Shown here: positions 8,684 through 16,831 of the stretch, one piece after another | How positions within the stretch are numbered: the stretch's first letter is position 1 | Layout of the letters: every line of letters starts with the position of its first letter | The notes under the pieces: model-generated | Databases searched by the model: none | Seen by the model: the letters and a program-made list of their open reading frames with translations, nothing else | What the model was told of the DNA's origin: nothing | Translations under genes and position numbers: made by a program | DNA from: Clostridium sp. 1001271B_151109_B4 | Lineage (GTDB): Bacteria; Bacillota; Clostridia; Clostridiales; Clostridiaceae | NCBI RefSeq assembly: GCF_015670405.1 | Contig: NZ_JADPBQ010000010.1 | Span: 1 to 64,000, forward strand | Direction of reading: 5' to 3' | DNA: 64,000 nt

Positions 8684-8761
8684 GTTTATCTAGTGGCGTT
8701 CCCGTTGTTATCTTCCAGCCAAAAATTTTGGAGTATTACAACAGCTAGCCATCAGATAAAC
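8684..8761 (+). ncRNA. Candidate structured 5' leader of the small-protein operon
   Basis: Outer arms GTTTATCT (8684-8691) and AGATAAAC (8754-8761) are perfectly complementary. Nested inside are TGGC/GCCA, GTTGT (8704-8708) with ACAAC (8738-8742), and TCCA (8714-8717) with TGGA (8729-8732). This gives one long hairpin with internal loops. It ends 26 bp before the ribosome binding site of the 65-residue ORF and has no U-run. I cannot match it to a riboswitch class. Confidence 0.45.
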
Positions 8762-8798
8762 TAAACCTTATCCAAATAAAATTCGAGGAGGGATAATC

Positions 8799-8996
8799 TT
8801 GAAGGATAAGTCTAATGTTTATTTGCCACACGTAAGAAGCTACTATGATCCTGCCAGCGAATCATTAGTAAATAACTCGTCAATAAAATCAGATACAGAT
8901 ACCTCAAAATCTGAAGCTGATCCAATTGTAGTTAACAATATCGCTTATAGCGAATTTGACTATATTGGCGATATTTACGACGATTCTGATATCTAA
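8799..8996 (+). CDS. Small acidic protein of unknown function (65 aa)
   Basis: Not recognised. A 65-residue, soluble, acidic protein rich in Ser and Asp, with aromatic patches (VRSYYDPASES and the C-terminal YSEFDYIGDIYDDSDI). It has no signal peptide, membrane segment or cysteine. It starts at TTG 8799-8801, behind a strong GAGGAGGG 6 nt upstream, which supports real translation. It is the first of two small genes (52 bp to the next), followed by a terminator and preceded by a structured leader. The low-complexity composition would suit a spore- or coat-associated protein, but this is speculation. Confidence 0.6.
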   Translation: MKDKSNVYLPHVRSYYDPASESLVNNSSIKSDTDTSKSEADPIVVNNIAYSEFDYIGDIYDDSDI

Positions 8997-9047
8997 CTTA
9001 GAACTACTTGCCATTTAAGCTAGATATTAATTAAAAGGAGATATGTC

Positions 9048-9215
9048 ATGGCTAAAACTAATGATAAGAAAAAAAGAGTTAGAGGGACTATACCTTCTAG
9101 CAATACCGAACTTCCTAATCCTCTAAATAGTTTTAACAGTCCTCTTGGAAGCTTGAATAATAAGAGCAAAGAAACTATTCAACAACAAAACGGCAAACAA
9201 AACTCTTTGTTTTAG
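9048..9215 (+). CDS. Small basic Asn/Gln/Ser-rich protein of unknown function (55 aa)
   Basis: Not recognised. ATG 9048-9050 follows AAAAGGAGATATGTC, a good ribosome binding site. The 55 residues run from MAKTNDKKKRVRGTIPSS to KQNSLF: a basic head, then a tail rich in Asn, Ser, Gln and Pro with no hydrophobic core. It is probably disordered. It lies 52 bp after the acidic 65-residue protein, so the two oppositely charged products are probably co-expressed. A strong terminator follows within 20 bp. A spore-related role is possible but unsupported. Confidence 0.6.
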   Translation: MAKTNDKKKRVRGTIPSSNTELPNPLNSFNSPLGSLNNKSKETIQQQNGKQNSLF

Positions 9216-9232
9216 TTAGCACCTCAAAGGAA

Positions 9233-9275
9233 AAGCAGATACAAAATAATCTTACTATTTTGTACCTGCTTCTTT
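9233..9275 (+). terminator. Terminator of the small-protein operon
   Basis: AAGCAG-TACAAAATA pairs with TATTTTGTA-CTGCTT, with two small mismatches, and is followed by CTTT. It lies 18 bp past the stop of the 55-residue gene. Confidence 0.75.
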
Positions 9276-9318
9276 AAGTGATATTCTAAATCTTTGATTT
9301 AGTTAGTAAAACTTGCTT

Positions 9319-9402
9319 GAAACTCCAAATTTATAATTTGGTTAGTTGAAAGGTATACTTTAGTGTACTCCTCGACTTTAGTAAATGGAGTTTCCTTTTT
9401 CA
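9319..9402 (+). ncRNA. Candidate three-way-junction RNA with terminator tail
   Basis: The closing stem is GAAACTCCA (9319-9327) with TGGAGTTTC (9386-9394), then CCTTTTTC. Inside are a hairpin CCAAAT-TATA-ATTTGG and a second arm in which GTTGA, AGG and GTATAC pair with GTGTAC, CCT and TCGAC. No gene follows on this strand (yfhO is convergent), so it could be a small RNA or the 3' end of the small-protein transcript. Confidence 0.4.
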
Positions 9403-9431
9403 TTAACTATAGGTTGATAGTATAAAAATAA

Positions 9432-9477
9432 CAAAAAAACTTAGATACAAATTCATATATTTAATTTGCATCTAAGC
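9432..9477 (-). terminator. Terminator of the gtrA-gtrB-yfhO operon
   Basis: On the minus strand CTTAGATGCAAATT pairs with AATTTGTATCTAAG and is followed by seven T, starting 6 bp after the yfhO stop. Confidence 0.85.
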
Positions 9478-9483
9478 TCATAC

Positions 9484-12333
9484 TTACATTTTCAATCTAT
9501 ATTCATTATTGTAGTAGTCCTCTACTTTTATAAACAACTCATAAGCTATCCAACTTACTAAAGCTAAAATAGATATAATAATTCCCAACATCAAACCTGG
9601 TACCTTATACTTAAACTCTATAACATGCTCACCTTCGCTGAATTCTTCTGTATCAACATCTACACCAATTAATCCATCTAATATCCTTGCATACTCAACA
9701 TTCTTACCATCAATTTTTACTGTCCATCCTTCATCATAAGGTATAGAAGTGTATAGCAAAGTCTTATCCTCAGTAACATTTATATTACCTTTAACATAAC
9801 CATCCCTATAATCAGTATCACTAATAATATTTTCCTTTAAATTATTATAAACTTCTTCAAATTCATCAACATCACAAGAATAAATTTGCAATTCCTTTAA
9901 ATATAGTTTATTTGTATTTAAATTAATCTCTATTCTTATATCTTCACCCTTATTAAATTCCCCGATATACTCCACATTATAATTTCTACTATCAAATGCA
10001 GTAAATTTTCTAACTCCATTAATAGAAACTCTTACTTGATTGCTACTAGCAGTTCCACTTTCATATGCATTAGATTTTAAAAACATATAAACTGGATTAT
10101 TATCTTCCGCCTCAACTACAAATGTAATGCTTGCTTCCTTTTGATTATCCATTCTTTTATAACATACTTCGCCATCATTTATAGTTGAAATTAAATTTTC
10201 AGATGTTATTTCCTTTATGCTTAACGATTTATTAATAACCTTTTTCTCATTTACCATTGAACTTAAAATGCTATTATTCAATTCAAATGTATTAACTTCT
10301 GTAGTAGCTACATTCTTCAAACTATCATTAACCATGAATGCTATAGGTAAAGCAAGTGGATTTTCATAAACTATATAATCTCCCTCTTCTAAAAACTTCT
10401 TATAATATCTATTTTCTGTATAGTGATTATCAGAAAAGTTTTCAGATTTTTTTGATACTATTTGATATTTAACTCCTAATAATGAATCTATACTAATAAG
10501 ACTTCCTCTATTATATTTCTCGAAAATACTACTTGTCTTAAACCCCATATTAGTCATAAACTTTCTTGTATTTCTATCATTTGCTGAACTTGAATGAGTA
10601 ATACCATAATAATTTAATAGCATTGGATCATCATACGTATTAGCAAAAACTTCTTCCATTCTATAAAAGTTATCCATATTATCTTTTAATTCATCAACTA
10701 TTGGTTGCATTTCATTAATATAATTATATATACGTACTCTTGATACATAGCTTTTCAACTTTAAACAGCTATATGCATTAATAATTAATTCTATAAAAAC
10801 AATAGCCATAATTAATATATTTATGATTTGTCTTACTTTTCTTCTTTTTAAGTACCTTAGCCTTTTTCTATTATTATCAACTTTTCCACACTGACTATCA
10901 CTTATAGATTTATTGATATACCTAACTTCACCTTCAGCACATCTATTAAATTTAACTATTTTATATAGCCATGGATATAATGATAGACTAAAATTCCACT
11001 TCTCATACTTATTAAGATTAATCCAATTAGCTAACTTAATCAAAATTATATAGACTACAAAAAATAAAAATGTTAATAATATGTTCCATTGAGATAACCC
11101 TTCATAATCACCATATAAAATATATCCTGTACATACCGTACCTAATAAAATTATTATAGCTATTTTTAACTTCGATATATTTTCACCACTTATAAACTCC
11201 TTATAAGCTAAAACAATTCCTAAAAACGATATTAAAAAGGAAAATCTATATGCAAATCCTACTGGATAATCAAACCCATGCCATATTAATACCAACATAC
11301 TAATAAAAATACTTAATAAAAGTACAAACATAAATATTCCAGATAAAATTCTCTCCTTCCTACTTATGTTCTTATTTAAAAAATATAATATCCCTAATAC
11401 AGTTATAATAACTCCACAATATATATTAGCGTAATTTCCCATTATTTGTCCCAAACTATAGTTTCCAATAAAAAGCTGGGCAATTACTTCATCTAAACTC
11501 ATCATTAATTTAGGTGATTCTTGAAAAATCCTAAACTTTGCTTTTCCTGAACCTAATGATAATACCGTTGGAATAAGTATAAATGCTGATAATGCAACTG
11601 ATAATACAGATGCACCTATAAAATTTCTTAGCTTTATTAAAGCAACCTTATCTAGCTTTATTAATTTAACCTTATTATTTAATATTAATTTATAGATAAA
11701 GTACAATCCTGAAAAAATACATATCATATATCCAATATAATAATTCGAAACTATTGCTATAAATAATGATATTACATATAGCTTATACTTATTTTCATTT
11801 ATAAGCTTGTCTATTCCTAACATAACTAAAGGTAATAAAACAACTCCATCTAACCACATTATATTAAGTTGAAAGTTAATATTATATGCCATGAAAGAAT
11901 AACATAAAGAAAACATAATTACATTTATATCTTTTTTCTTAAAGTTTTCAATTAAATATATTGTAAATGTTAATGAAGCCAAACCTATCTTTATTAATGT
12001 TATAACTACTATAGCCTCTGCAATATAAGCCTTTGGAAACAATCCTATAATTAAATTTAAAGGACTTGCCATATAATAAGCAAAAAGCCCTACAGTATTT
12101 CCCCCTAAACTCTTACTAAAACTATAAAATAGATTTGCCTCACCTTTTAATACATCTTTTATATGACCTAAAAATCCAACATATTGTGAGTACATATCAC
12201 TATTTACTATAGTCTTATCTCCTACTGGGTATATACCTATTAGAACATAAATTACTACCATTAACATAATAGGAACAATAAATGAGAATATATAAATATA
12301 ATTTTCTTTAAGCTTTAATTTTAACTTCTTCAT
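9484..12333 (-). CDS. YfhO-family membrane glycosyltransferase
   Basis: A 949-residue integral membrane protein of the YfhO family (GT-C-like fold). It has about twelve hydrophobic segments over the first 430 residues, a further segment near 510, a large extracellular beta-rich domain, and a last segment before the C-terminus (GLMLGIIISILALVSWIAYE). The luminal loop after the first segment has SDMYSQYVGFL, in which an acidic residue is usual for GT-C enzymes. ATG 12331-12333 is the likely start, and it overlaps the upstream gtrB-like gene by 26 bp. YfhO proteins take a sugar from undecaprenyl phosphate and attach it to cell-surface polymers; in Bacillus a CsbB/YfhO pair modifies lipoteichoic acid. 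With the GtrB- and GtrA-like genes upstream it forms a complete three-part glycosylation set. Confidence 0.85.
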   Translation of the reverse strand: MKKLKLKLKENYIYIFSFIVPIMLMVVIYVLIGIYPVGDKTIVNSDMYSQYVGFLGHIKDVLKGEANLFYSFSKSLGGNTVGLFAYYMASPLNLIIGLFPKAYIAEAIVVITLIKIGLASLTFTIYLIENFKKKDINVIMFSLCYSFMAYNINFQLNIMWLDGVVLLPLVMLGIDKLINENKYKLYVISLFIAIVSNYYIGYMICIFSGLYFIYKLILNNKVKLIKLDKVALIKLRNFIGASVLSVALSAFILIPTVLSLGSGKAKFRIFQESPKLMMSLDEVIAQLFIGNYSLGQIMGNYANIYCGVIITVLGILYFLNKNISRKERILSGIFMFVLLLSIFISMLVLIWHGFDYPVGFAYRFSFLISFLGIVLAYKEFISGENISKLKIAIIILLGTVCTGYILYGDYEGLSQWNILLTFLFFVVYIILIKLANWINLNKYEKWNFSLSLYPWLYKIVKFNRCAEGEVRYINKSISDSQCGKVDNNRKRLRYLKRRKVRQIINILIMAIVFIELIINAYSCLKLKSYVSRVRIYNYINEMQPIVDELKDNMDNFYRMEEVFANTYDDPMLLNYYGITHSSSANDRNTRKFMTNMGFKTSSIFEKYNRGSLISIDSLLGVKYQIVSKKSENFSDNHYTENRYYKKFLEEGDYIVYENPLALPIAFMVNDSLKNVATTEVNTFELNNSILSSMVNEKKVINKSLSIKEITSENLISTINDGEVCYKRMDNQKEASITFVVEAEDNNPVYMFLKSNAYESGTASSNQVRVSINGVRKFTAFDSRNYNVEYIGEFNKGEDIRIEINLNTNKLYLKELQIYSCDVDEFEEVYNNLKENIISDTDYRDGYVKGNINVTEDKTLLYTSIPYDEGWTVKIDGKNVEYARILDGLIGVDVDTEEFSEGEHVIEFKYKVPGLMLGIIISILALVSWIAYELFIKVEDYYNNEYRLKM

Positions 12334-13285
12334 CCACTTCAATTTCCTTGTTATCTAGTATTTTTTCTTCTTTTACTATATATAATGGCCTTTGCTTTGT
12401 TTCTAAATATACTTTTCCTAAATACTGTCCAAGTATTCCAAAAATAAATAACTGAACTCCGCTTATTAATACTGTAAATACTATTAAAATTAAACTTGTT
12501 GATATATTTACATCCATCATCAAGTACTTAATAATTAATGATACTCCTAACACTGTTCCTATTAAGCATAGCAACGCCCCTATTACTGTTAAAATAATTA
12601 AGGGAACAGTAGAAAATCCTATTATTCCATCTATTGAATAAGTAAATAATTTGAATAATGACCATTTACTTTTACCTGCAACTCTATTAACATTTTCATG
12701 TCCTATCCATTTAACATTAAATCCAACCCATTGAAATATTCCCTTTGTAAATCTACTTTTTTCTTCTATTGAAAGTACAGCTTCAAGGAATTTTCTATTC
12801 ATCATTCTATAATCTTCCTCACCTTGCATAAAATCAAGTTCTGTAATCTTACTTGCAAGTTTAAAAAAGATTTTTGAAAAAAAATATCTTATTTTACTTT
12901 CACCTTTTCTATCTATCCTATAAGCTACTACACTATCATATCCTTCTTTTGTTATTCCATAATACATATCCTTTATTAATCTTGGTGGATGTTGTAAATC
13001 TGCATCTATTATAACTACATATTCACCACTTGCAGCTTTCAAGCCAGCATATATAGCTGCTTCCTTACCAAAATTCCTTGAAAATGATATATATTTCACT
13101 TTACTGTCCAATTTTGAATAACCTTTTATTATTTCTAATGTTTTGTCTTTTGACCCATCATCTATAAATATTATTTCAAACTTTACCTTTTTCATTTCAG
13201 AGGTAACTTTCGTAATCTCGATATAAAAGCTTTTTAATACATCTTCTTCGTTATAGCATGGCACTACAACAGTTATTGTATCCAT
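12308..13285 (-). CDS. GtrB/DPM1-type polyprenyl-phosphate glycosyltransferase
   Basis: A family 2 glycosyltransferase of 325 residues. It opens TVVVPCYNEE and carries the metal/nucleotide motif DADLQHPP (about residue 94). Two C-terminal membrane helices (about 232-255 and 265-290) place it at the inner face of the membrane. GtrB/CsbB-like enzymes move a sugar from a nucleotide donor onto undecaprenyl phosphate. ATG at 13283-13285 is preceded by AGGAGG. It lies 17 bp after the GtrA-like gene and overlaps yfhO, so all three are one operon. The sugar is not evident from sequence. Confidence 0.9.
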   Translation of the reverse strand: MDTITVVVPCYNEEDVLKSFYIEITKVTSEMKKVKFEIIFIDDGSKDKTLEIIKGYSKLDSKVKYISFSRNFGKEAAIYAGLKAASGEYVVIIDADLQHPPRLIKDMYYGITKEGYDSVVAYRIDRKGESKIRYFFSKIFFKLASKITELDFMQGEEDYRMMNRKFLEAVLSIEEKSRFTKGIFQWVGFNVKWIGHENVNRVAGKSKWSLFKLFTYSIDGIIGFSTVPLIILTVIGALLCLIGTVLGVSLIIKYLMMDVNISTSLILIVFTVLISGVQLFIFGILGQYLGKVYLETKQRPLYIVKEEKILDNKEIEVDEEVKIKA

Positions 13286-13302
13286 GAGATTAATACCTCC
13301 TT

Positions 13303-13749
13303 TTACTTGCTTATTGCTTTATTTACTTCAGACCTTAGTTCATCTATACCTTTAAATATAAATACTTTACTAAAGATAAAATTAATTACTGCTACTAAAA
13401 TTCCTATAATCAGTTTGCCTACAATATCATTCATTAAAAGTAAATCTACAAATAAAAATAGTAATAATATTTCTGCTAAACCTGAAGCTAATCTGCAGTT
13501 CATAAATCTTATGAATTCTTCTATTATTACATCCTTATTTATATCAGAACTATTGAATACAAAAAATTTATTAGTTATATATGCAAATACAACAGATATT
13601 ATCCAAGCAATTGCGTTGCTTATAAGATAATTTATATTTATAATATTTGAAAATAAATAATATGCTATTAAATTAACTATTGTTGTTAGTATTCCGAATA
13701 TTACATATAAAATTGTTTCTTTATTTATTAGCCTTTTTATATTATTCAT
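13303..13749 (-). CDS. GtrA-like membrane protein
   Basis: A 148-residue protein with four membrane helices of the GtrA family. It has the typical basic loop (AYITNKFFVFNS) between helices two and three and a closing FSKVFIFKG repeat of that motif. GtrA-like proteins are proposed to flip the undecaprenyl-phosphate-linked sugar made by GtrB. AAGGAGG precedes the ATG. It is the first gene of the three-gene glycosylation operon, followed 17 bp later by the GtrB-like gene. Confidence 0.9.
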   Translation of the reverse strand: MNNIKRLINKETILYVIFGILTTIVNLIAYYLFSNIININYLISNAIAWIISVVFAYITNKFFVFNSSDINKDVIIEEFIRFMNCRLASGLAEILLLFLFVDLLLMNDIVGKLIIGILVAVINFIFSKVFIFKGIDELRSEVNKAISK

Positions 13750-13913
13750 TTTTCCTCCTTATCTATAATTGCTAAATAATTATATATCTATTTACAATTA
13801 TTTACAATTAATCAATTAGTAGTACTACTTTTTATTAATTTTGAAATACTGATAAAGAAAAACTATTTATATTTACTTATGTAACCGTCATTAAGGTGTT
13901 TTTATATTATTAT

Positions 13914-13945
13914 ATTAGGGAGATTGTTTATTAGGGAGATTGTTC
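13914..13945 (+). repeat. Tandem 16-bp duplication
   Basis: ATTAGGGAGATTGTTT is followed directly by ATTAGGGAGATTGTTC. It lies 34 bp before a small ORF and upstream of the LuxR-type regulator. It could be a double protein-binding site or a slippage duplication. Nothing else is visible in 13750-13913. Confidence 0.7.
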
Positions 13946-13978
13946 GCTTTGTTAATTTATAAGAAAGGTGTTTTCATA

Positions 13979-14095
13979 ATGATAAGCTTATTTATTAATG
14001 ACCATAAAGTAATATTGGATTATTTAAATAAGGCATTCACATTTAAAATAAATAATATACCTAATATATTTTTAATAAAAATTTGTTTATGTTAG
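13979..14095 (+). CDS. Possible small ORF (38 aa) upstream of LuxR-type regulator
   Basis: ATG at 13979 is preceded by AAAGGTG at a workable distance. The 38 residues begin MISLFINDHKVILDYL, which loosely resembles the start of a response-regulator receiver domain, and end KICLC. It may be a leader peptide, a small protein, or the stump of a lost regulator gene. No downstream partner overlaps it; the LuxR-type gene begins 198 bp later. Confidence 0.3.
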   Translation: MISLFINDHKVILDYLNKAFTFKINNIPNIFLIKICLC

Positions 14096-14293
14096 TTAGC
14101 GCTTATTTAAATCTTATACTTTTTTACCATAAAATTTATATCATTTAATTACTATTTAGTATTACTAGTCGAAATCGATATCAATAATTCTTAGAATGAT
14201 TTTTAACATTTAATGTAATTATTAATAGACTTTTACATTTCTTTAGAATATAATTTTAGTAGTAATTACTTTATATATGAAAAGGGTGATAAA

Positions 14294-14965
14294 ATGAAGA
14301 TTTCTATTTTATGTAGATATCCAGTGATCCATGAAGGTATTAAATCGATATTAAAAACTAAATATGAAGACATCACAAGCTTTACTTCTATAGAAGATTG
14401 CTTAAAAACATTAGATTCTACAGAAAATCAAAGCTTAATTAATACCGAAGATACAATCTTAATAGTTACATTATTTAAGGAAGATTTAAAAATAATAGAT
14501 AACATTTTAGCTATTAAGGATAATTACTCCAAACTAAAACTATTAATTATAGATTTTACCGAAAGTAAGGACATGTTCTTTAAAGTATCAAAGTTAAATG
14601 TTGAAGGGTATATGTTGGGGACATTTGCTCAGGAAGACATCAATTATGCTTTACATAAGATTTCAACTGGAACTAAATTTTACGATCGTGAATTATTATA
14701 TAGACTTGTTGAAGATGAGCCTGCTGCAACAATTACTAGCAGGAATAATTTAGGTTCTCCTCTTACAAGAAGAGAATTGGAAATACTTTCTCAACTATCA
14801 AACGGATTAAGTAATTTTGAGATAGCTAAAAATCTTACTATTAGTGAAAATACTGTTAAGAAGCATATAAGTAATATATTTATTAAGATTAATGTTAAAG
14901 ATAGAACTCAAGCAATCATTTATGCTTATGAATCTGGTTTAATTGCTAAACCATTATTCTTATAA
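14294..14965 (+). CDS. LuxR/NarL-type response regulator with atypical receiver domain
   Basis: A 223-residue regulator. The C-terminal LuxR-type helix-turn-helix is clear (LTRRELEILSQLSNGLSNFE, then IAKNLTISENTVKKHISNIF, residues about 154-215). The N-terminal 120 residues have the length and alternation of a receiver domain. However, the acidic pair near the start is CRYP, and the strand that should end in the phospho-acceptor aspartate reads TILIVTLF. Phosphorylation is therefore unlikely, and it is probably controlled by ligand, dimerisation or amount. No histidine kinase gene is nearby. AAAGGGTGAT precedes the ATG. An inverted repeat TTAAGAACAC/GTGTTCTTAA (14979-14988 and 15017-15026) follows the gene. 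Confidence 0.85.
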   Translation: MKISILCRYPVIHEGIKSILKTKYEDITSFTSIEDCLKTLDSTENQSLINTEDTILIVTLFKEDLKIIDNILAIKDNYSKLKLLIIDFTESKDMFFKVSKLNVEGYMLGTFAQEDINYALHKISTGTKFYDRELLYRLVEDEPAATITSRNNLGSPLTRRELEILSQLSNGLSNFEIAKNLTISENTVKKHISNIFIKINVKDRTQAIIYAYESGLIAKPLFL

Positions 14966-15083
14966 AAGACATTTGCTCTTAAGAACACAGATATAAATTA
15001 ATAAAAGACTATTTAGGTGTTCTTAAACAAATTTAAAGGTATTTCCTTTAAACTTTAACTTAGCGTTTGCATATATTTATATA

Positions 15084-15134
15084 AATAAGTAGTGATAAGT
15101 CTTTCATGTAGTTTTATTACTGCTTATTTTTTAT
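15084..15134 (+). terminator. Hairpin with U-run downstream of LuxR-type gene
   Basis: AATAAGTAGTGATAA pairs with TTATTACTGCTTATT and is followed by TTTTA. It lies about 120 bp after the regulator's stop. The stretch 15135-15511 shows no gene. Confidence 0.6.
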
Positions 15135-15511
15135 ACTTGTTTGCATATTAAAAAGGACTTTGAAGCTATTATTATCGTATTAAAAGATAGTCCTTTATCC
15201 CCTATGACTTGTTTTTCAAGTGCATCATACATAATTTTGTTATCTCCTGATAAATTTCTTTATCATTTTAATTGCAGTATGTTTAAATGAAAATATCCGA
15301 AATTATGCTTAATATTATTTTCAGTAATATTAAAATACACCTTGAACCATCATGTTCATTCATAAAGCTTTTCTTCACAATACATTTTTACATCCAAAGA
15401 ATCGATATTTTCTCAATATTATAAAATAAAGATACGCTATACCTATCCTTGAACTAATAGCTCAAAATCCTTCAAAGAGATAACACTATATAAAATTTTA
15501 AAAACAGTAGT

Positions 15512-15613
15512 GAGGCATAACAAACATATTATGATCAACTTCCATTTCAATATTTAATAAGCCCTTAGCATCACGCTTATTAAATATTAATAAATTTTAT
15601 TCTTTGTTACCTC
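15512..15613. repeat. Large two-tier hairpin in gene-free DNA
   Basis: A perfect 14-bp inner stem, AATATTTAATAAGC (15549-15562) with GCTTATTAAATATT (15575-15588), is enclosed by an outer stem, GAGGCATAACAAA (15512-15524) with TTTGTTACCTC (15603-15613). No U-run follows. It lies 170 bp before the prepilin gene and could be a non-coding RNA or a relic element. Confidence 0.55.
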
Positions 15614-15783
15614 TTATTATTGTTTTATCCTTTTTAAACTTAATTTATTCATATTTTTTTAGAATTTTTCACAAAAAGTTAAAAGTTTTGTTTATGGTTG
15701 TATATCTTTTCTCTTCTAGGTAAGACTTCGTAAAGACTTAGCTAGGCCTAGAGTTAAGAATTTTATTTTATAGGAGTTACTAA

Positions 15784-16254
15784 ATGTTAAAATATAATTT
15801 TAATTTAGAAAAGCTAAAAAAGTTATTTAAACTTAAAAGAAATGATAAAAAAGATGGGTTTACTTTAGTTGAACTTGTTGCTGTTATGGCTATTATTGCA
15901 ATTCTTGCTGCTGCATTTATTCCAAAGTTCGGAAATTACCTTACTGAAGCTAAAAAGGTTGGTATTTTAAATGAAGCTAAATCCATCGTTACTGCTTACG
16001 AATCTGTTAAACACAAAGGTAAGTTTGACGAATCTTCTATTGGTTCATCATTTGAAGGTACCAATTTACCATTAGAAACCGGTACTTTAACAAAATTAAG
16101 CACTGCTACTGTAGAACAATGTAATCAAATTATAGATACTGAAACTTATGAATTTACTATAAATAATGATAATACTTTATCTATTTATAAAGATGGGGCA
16201 GTAATAGGTAAGCCTATATCCATTGGATCATCTAGTAATGATTCTAATGATTAA
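15784..16254 (+). CDS. Type IV pilin-like protein (prepilin)
   Basis: A 156-residue prepilin with a long basic leader (25 residues, ending KKDG), then FTLVELVAVMAIIAILAAAF. This is the N-methylated hydrophobic helix of type IV pilins and pseudopilins, with Glu5 of the mature form present. Cleavage is expected between Gly25 and Phe26. The mature C-terminal domain is short, with no cysteine pair, and ends in a Ser/Asn/Asp tail. TAGGAG precedes the ATG. No assembly ATPase, peptidase or other pilin gene lies in the window, so it must use machinery encoded elsewhere. It could be a major pilin or a minor pseudopilin. Confidence 0.85.
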   Translation: MLKYNFNLEKLKKLFKLKRNDKKDGFTLVELVAVMAIIAILAAAFIPKFGNYLTEAKKVGILNEAKSIVTAYESVKHKGKFDESSIGSSFEGTNLPLETGTLTKLSTATVEQCNQIIDTETYEFTINNDNTLSIYKDGAVIGKPISIGSSSNDSND

Positions 16255-16740
16255 TATTGTATTTATATCAAAATCATATTTATAACTTTTGAAATGCTTT
16301 AACCTAAGATAATATTATTCTAATTTAAGCTTATACAAATTTAAGCTTATGCAGACGCTTAAATTATTCATAATAGAAGAAATATCATTTATTTATAATA
16401 CAACTACTTTCTTAATTAGATTTTTATTATTAGATTTAATTTTTGTAATATTTCACAACTCCTCAATAATTGTGTAAAATAACAAATTAATTTAATAAAC
16501 AATTATTTAAAAACAATAATAACTTGTTCAACATATATTATAAAATCTAAACAGCAATTTATGTAATAATCATTAATGTAATATTATAATTTTAAATGGA
16601 CTAATACATATATTAATTTATAGACTAATTTTTATAAAAATTTTTTTTGCAGAATATATATTTCTGCTATTTTCAAAAATTATTAATATTTCCTAAAGTG
16701 ATCAATAACTTTTTAGAAAATTGTATTTTCTAAAGAATAC
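16255..16740. other. Gene-free region after the prepilin gene
   Basis: Very AT-rich. It has two close copies of TTTAAGCTTAT (about 16323-16350) and a hairpin AATTTAAGC/GCTTAAATT (16338-16365) that could end the prepilin transcript. I see no ORF with a ribosome binding site. Confidence 0.4.
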
Positions 16741-16743
16741 AAA

Positions 16744-16806
16744 AGCTGTGTCTAATCTACTGCAACATTAATTTTTTTAATATGCATTGTAGCTTTGACA
16801 CAGCTA
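16744..16806 (-). terminator. Long hairpin after the M18 peptidase gene
   Basis: AGCTGTGTC and GACACAGCT form the base of a long stem, with TCTACTGCAA/TTGTAG further in. On the minus strand it is followed by TTTTG. It is probably a terminator and may act in both directions. Confidence 0.6.
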
Positions 16807-16831
16807 ACTTAAAATGTATTTATATCATAAA

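Noticed and set aside
8684-8761. Known riboswitch or self-cleaving ribozyme
   Set aside because: No match to conserved cores I could recall (SAM, TPP, preQ1, glycine, hammerhead, twister, pistol), so left as an unassigned structured leader.
15655-15783. Cyclic di-GMP riboswitch before the prepilin gene
   Set aside because: Neither the class I nor the class II signatures could be found; only weak AGGTAAG/CTTAGCTAGG symmetry is present.
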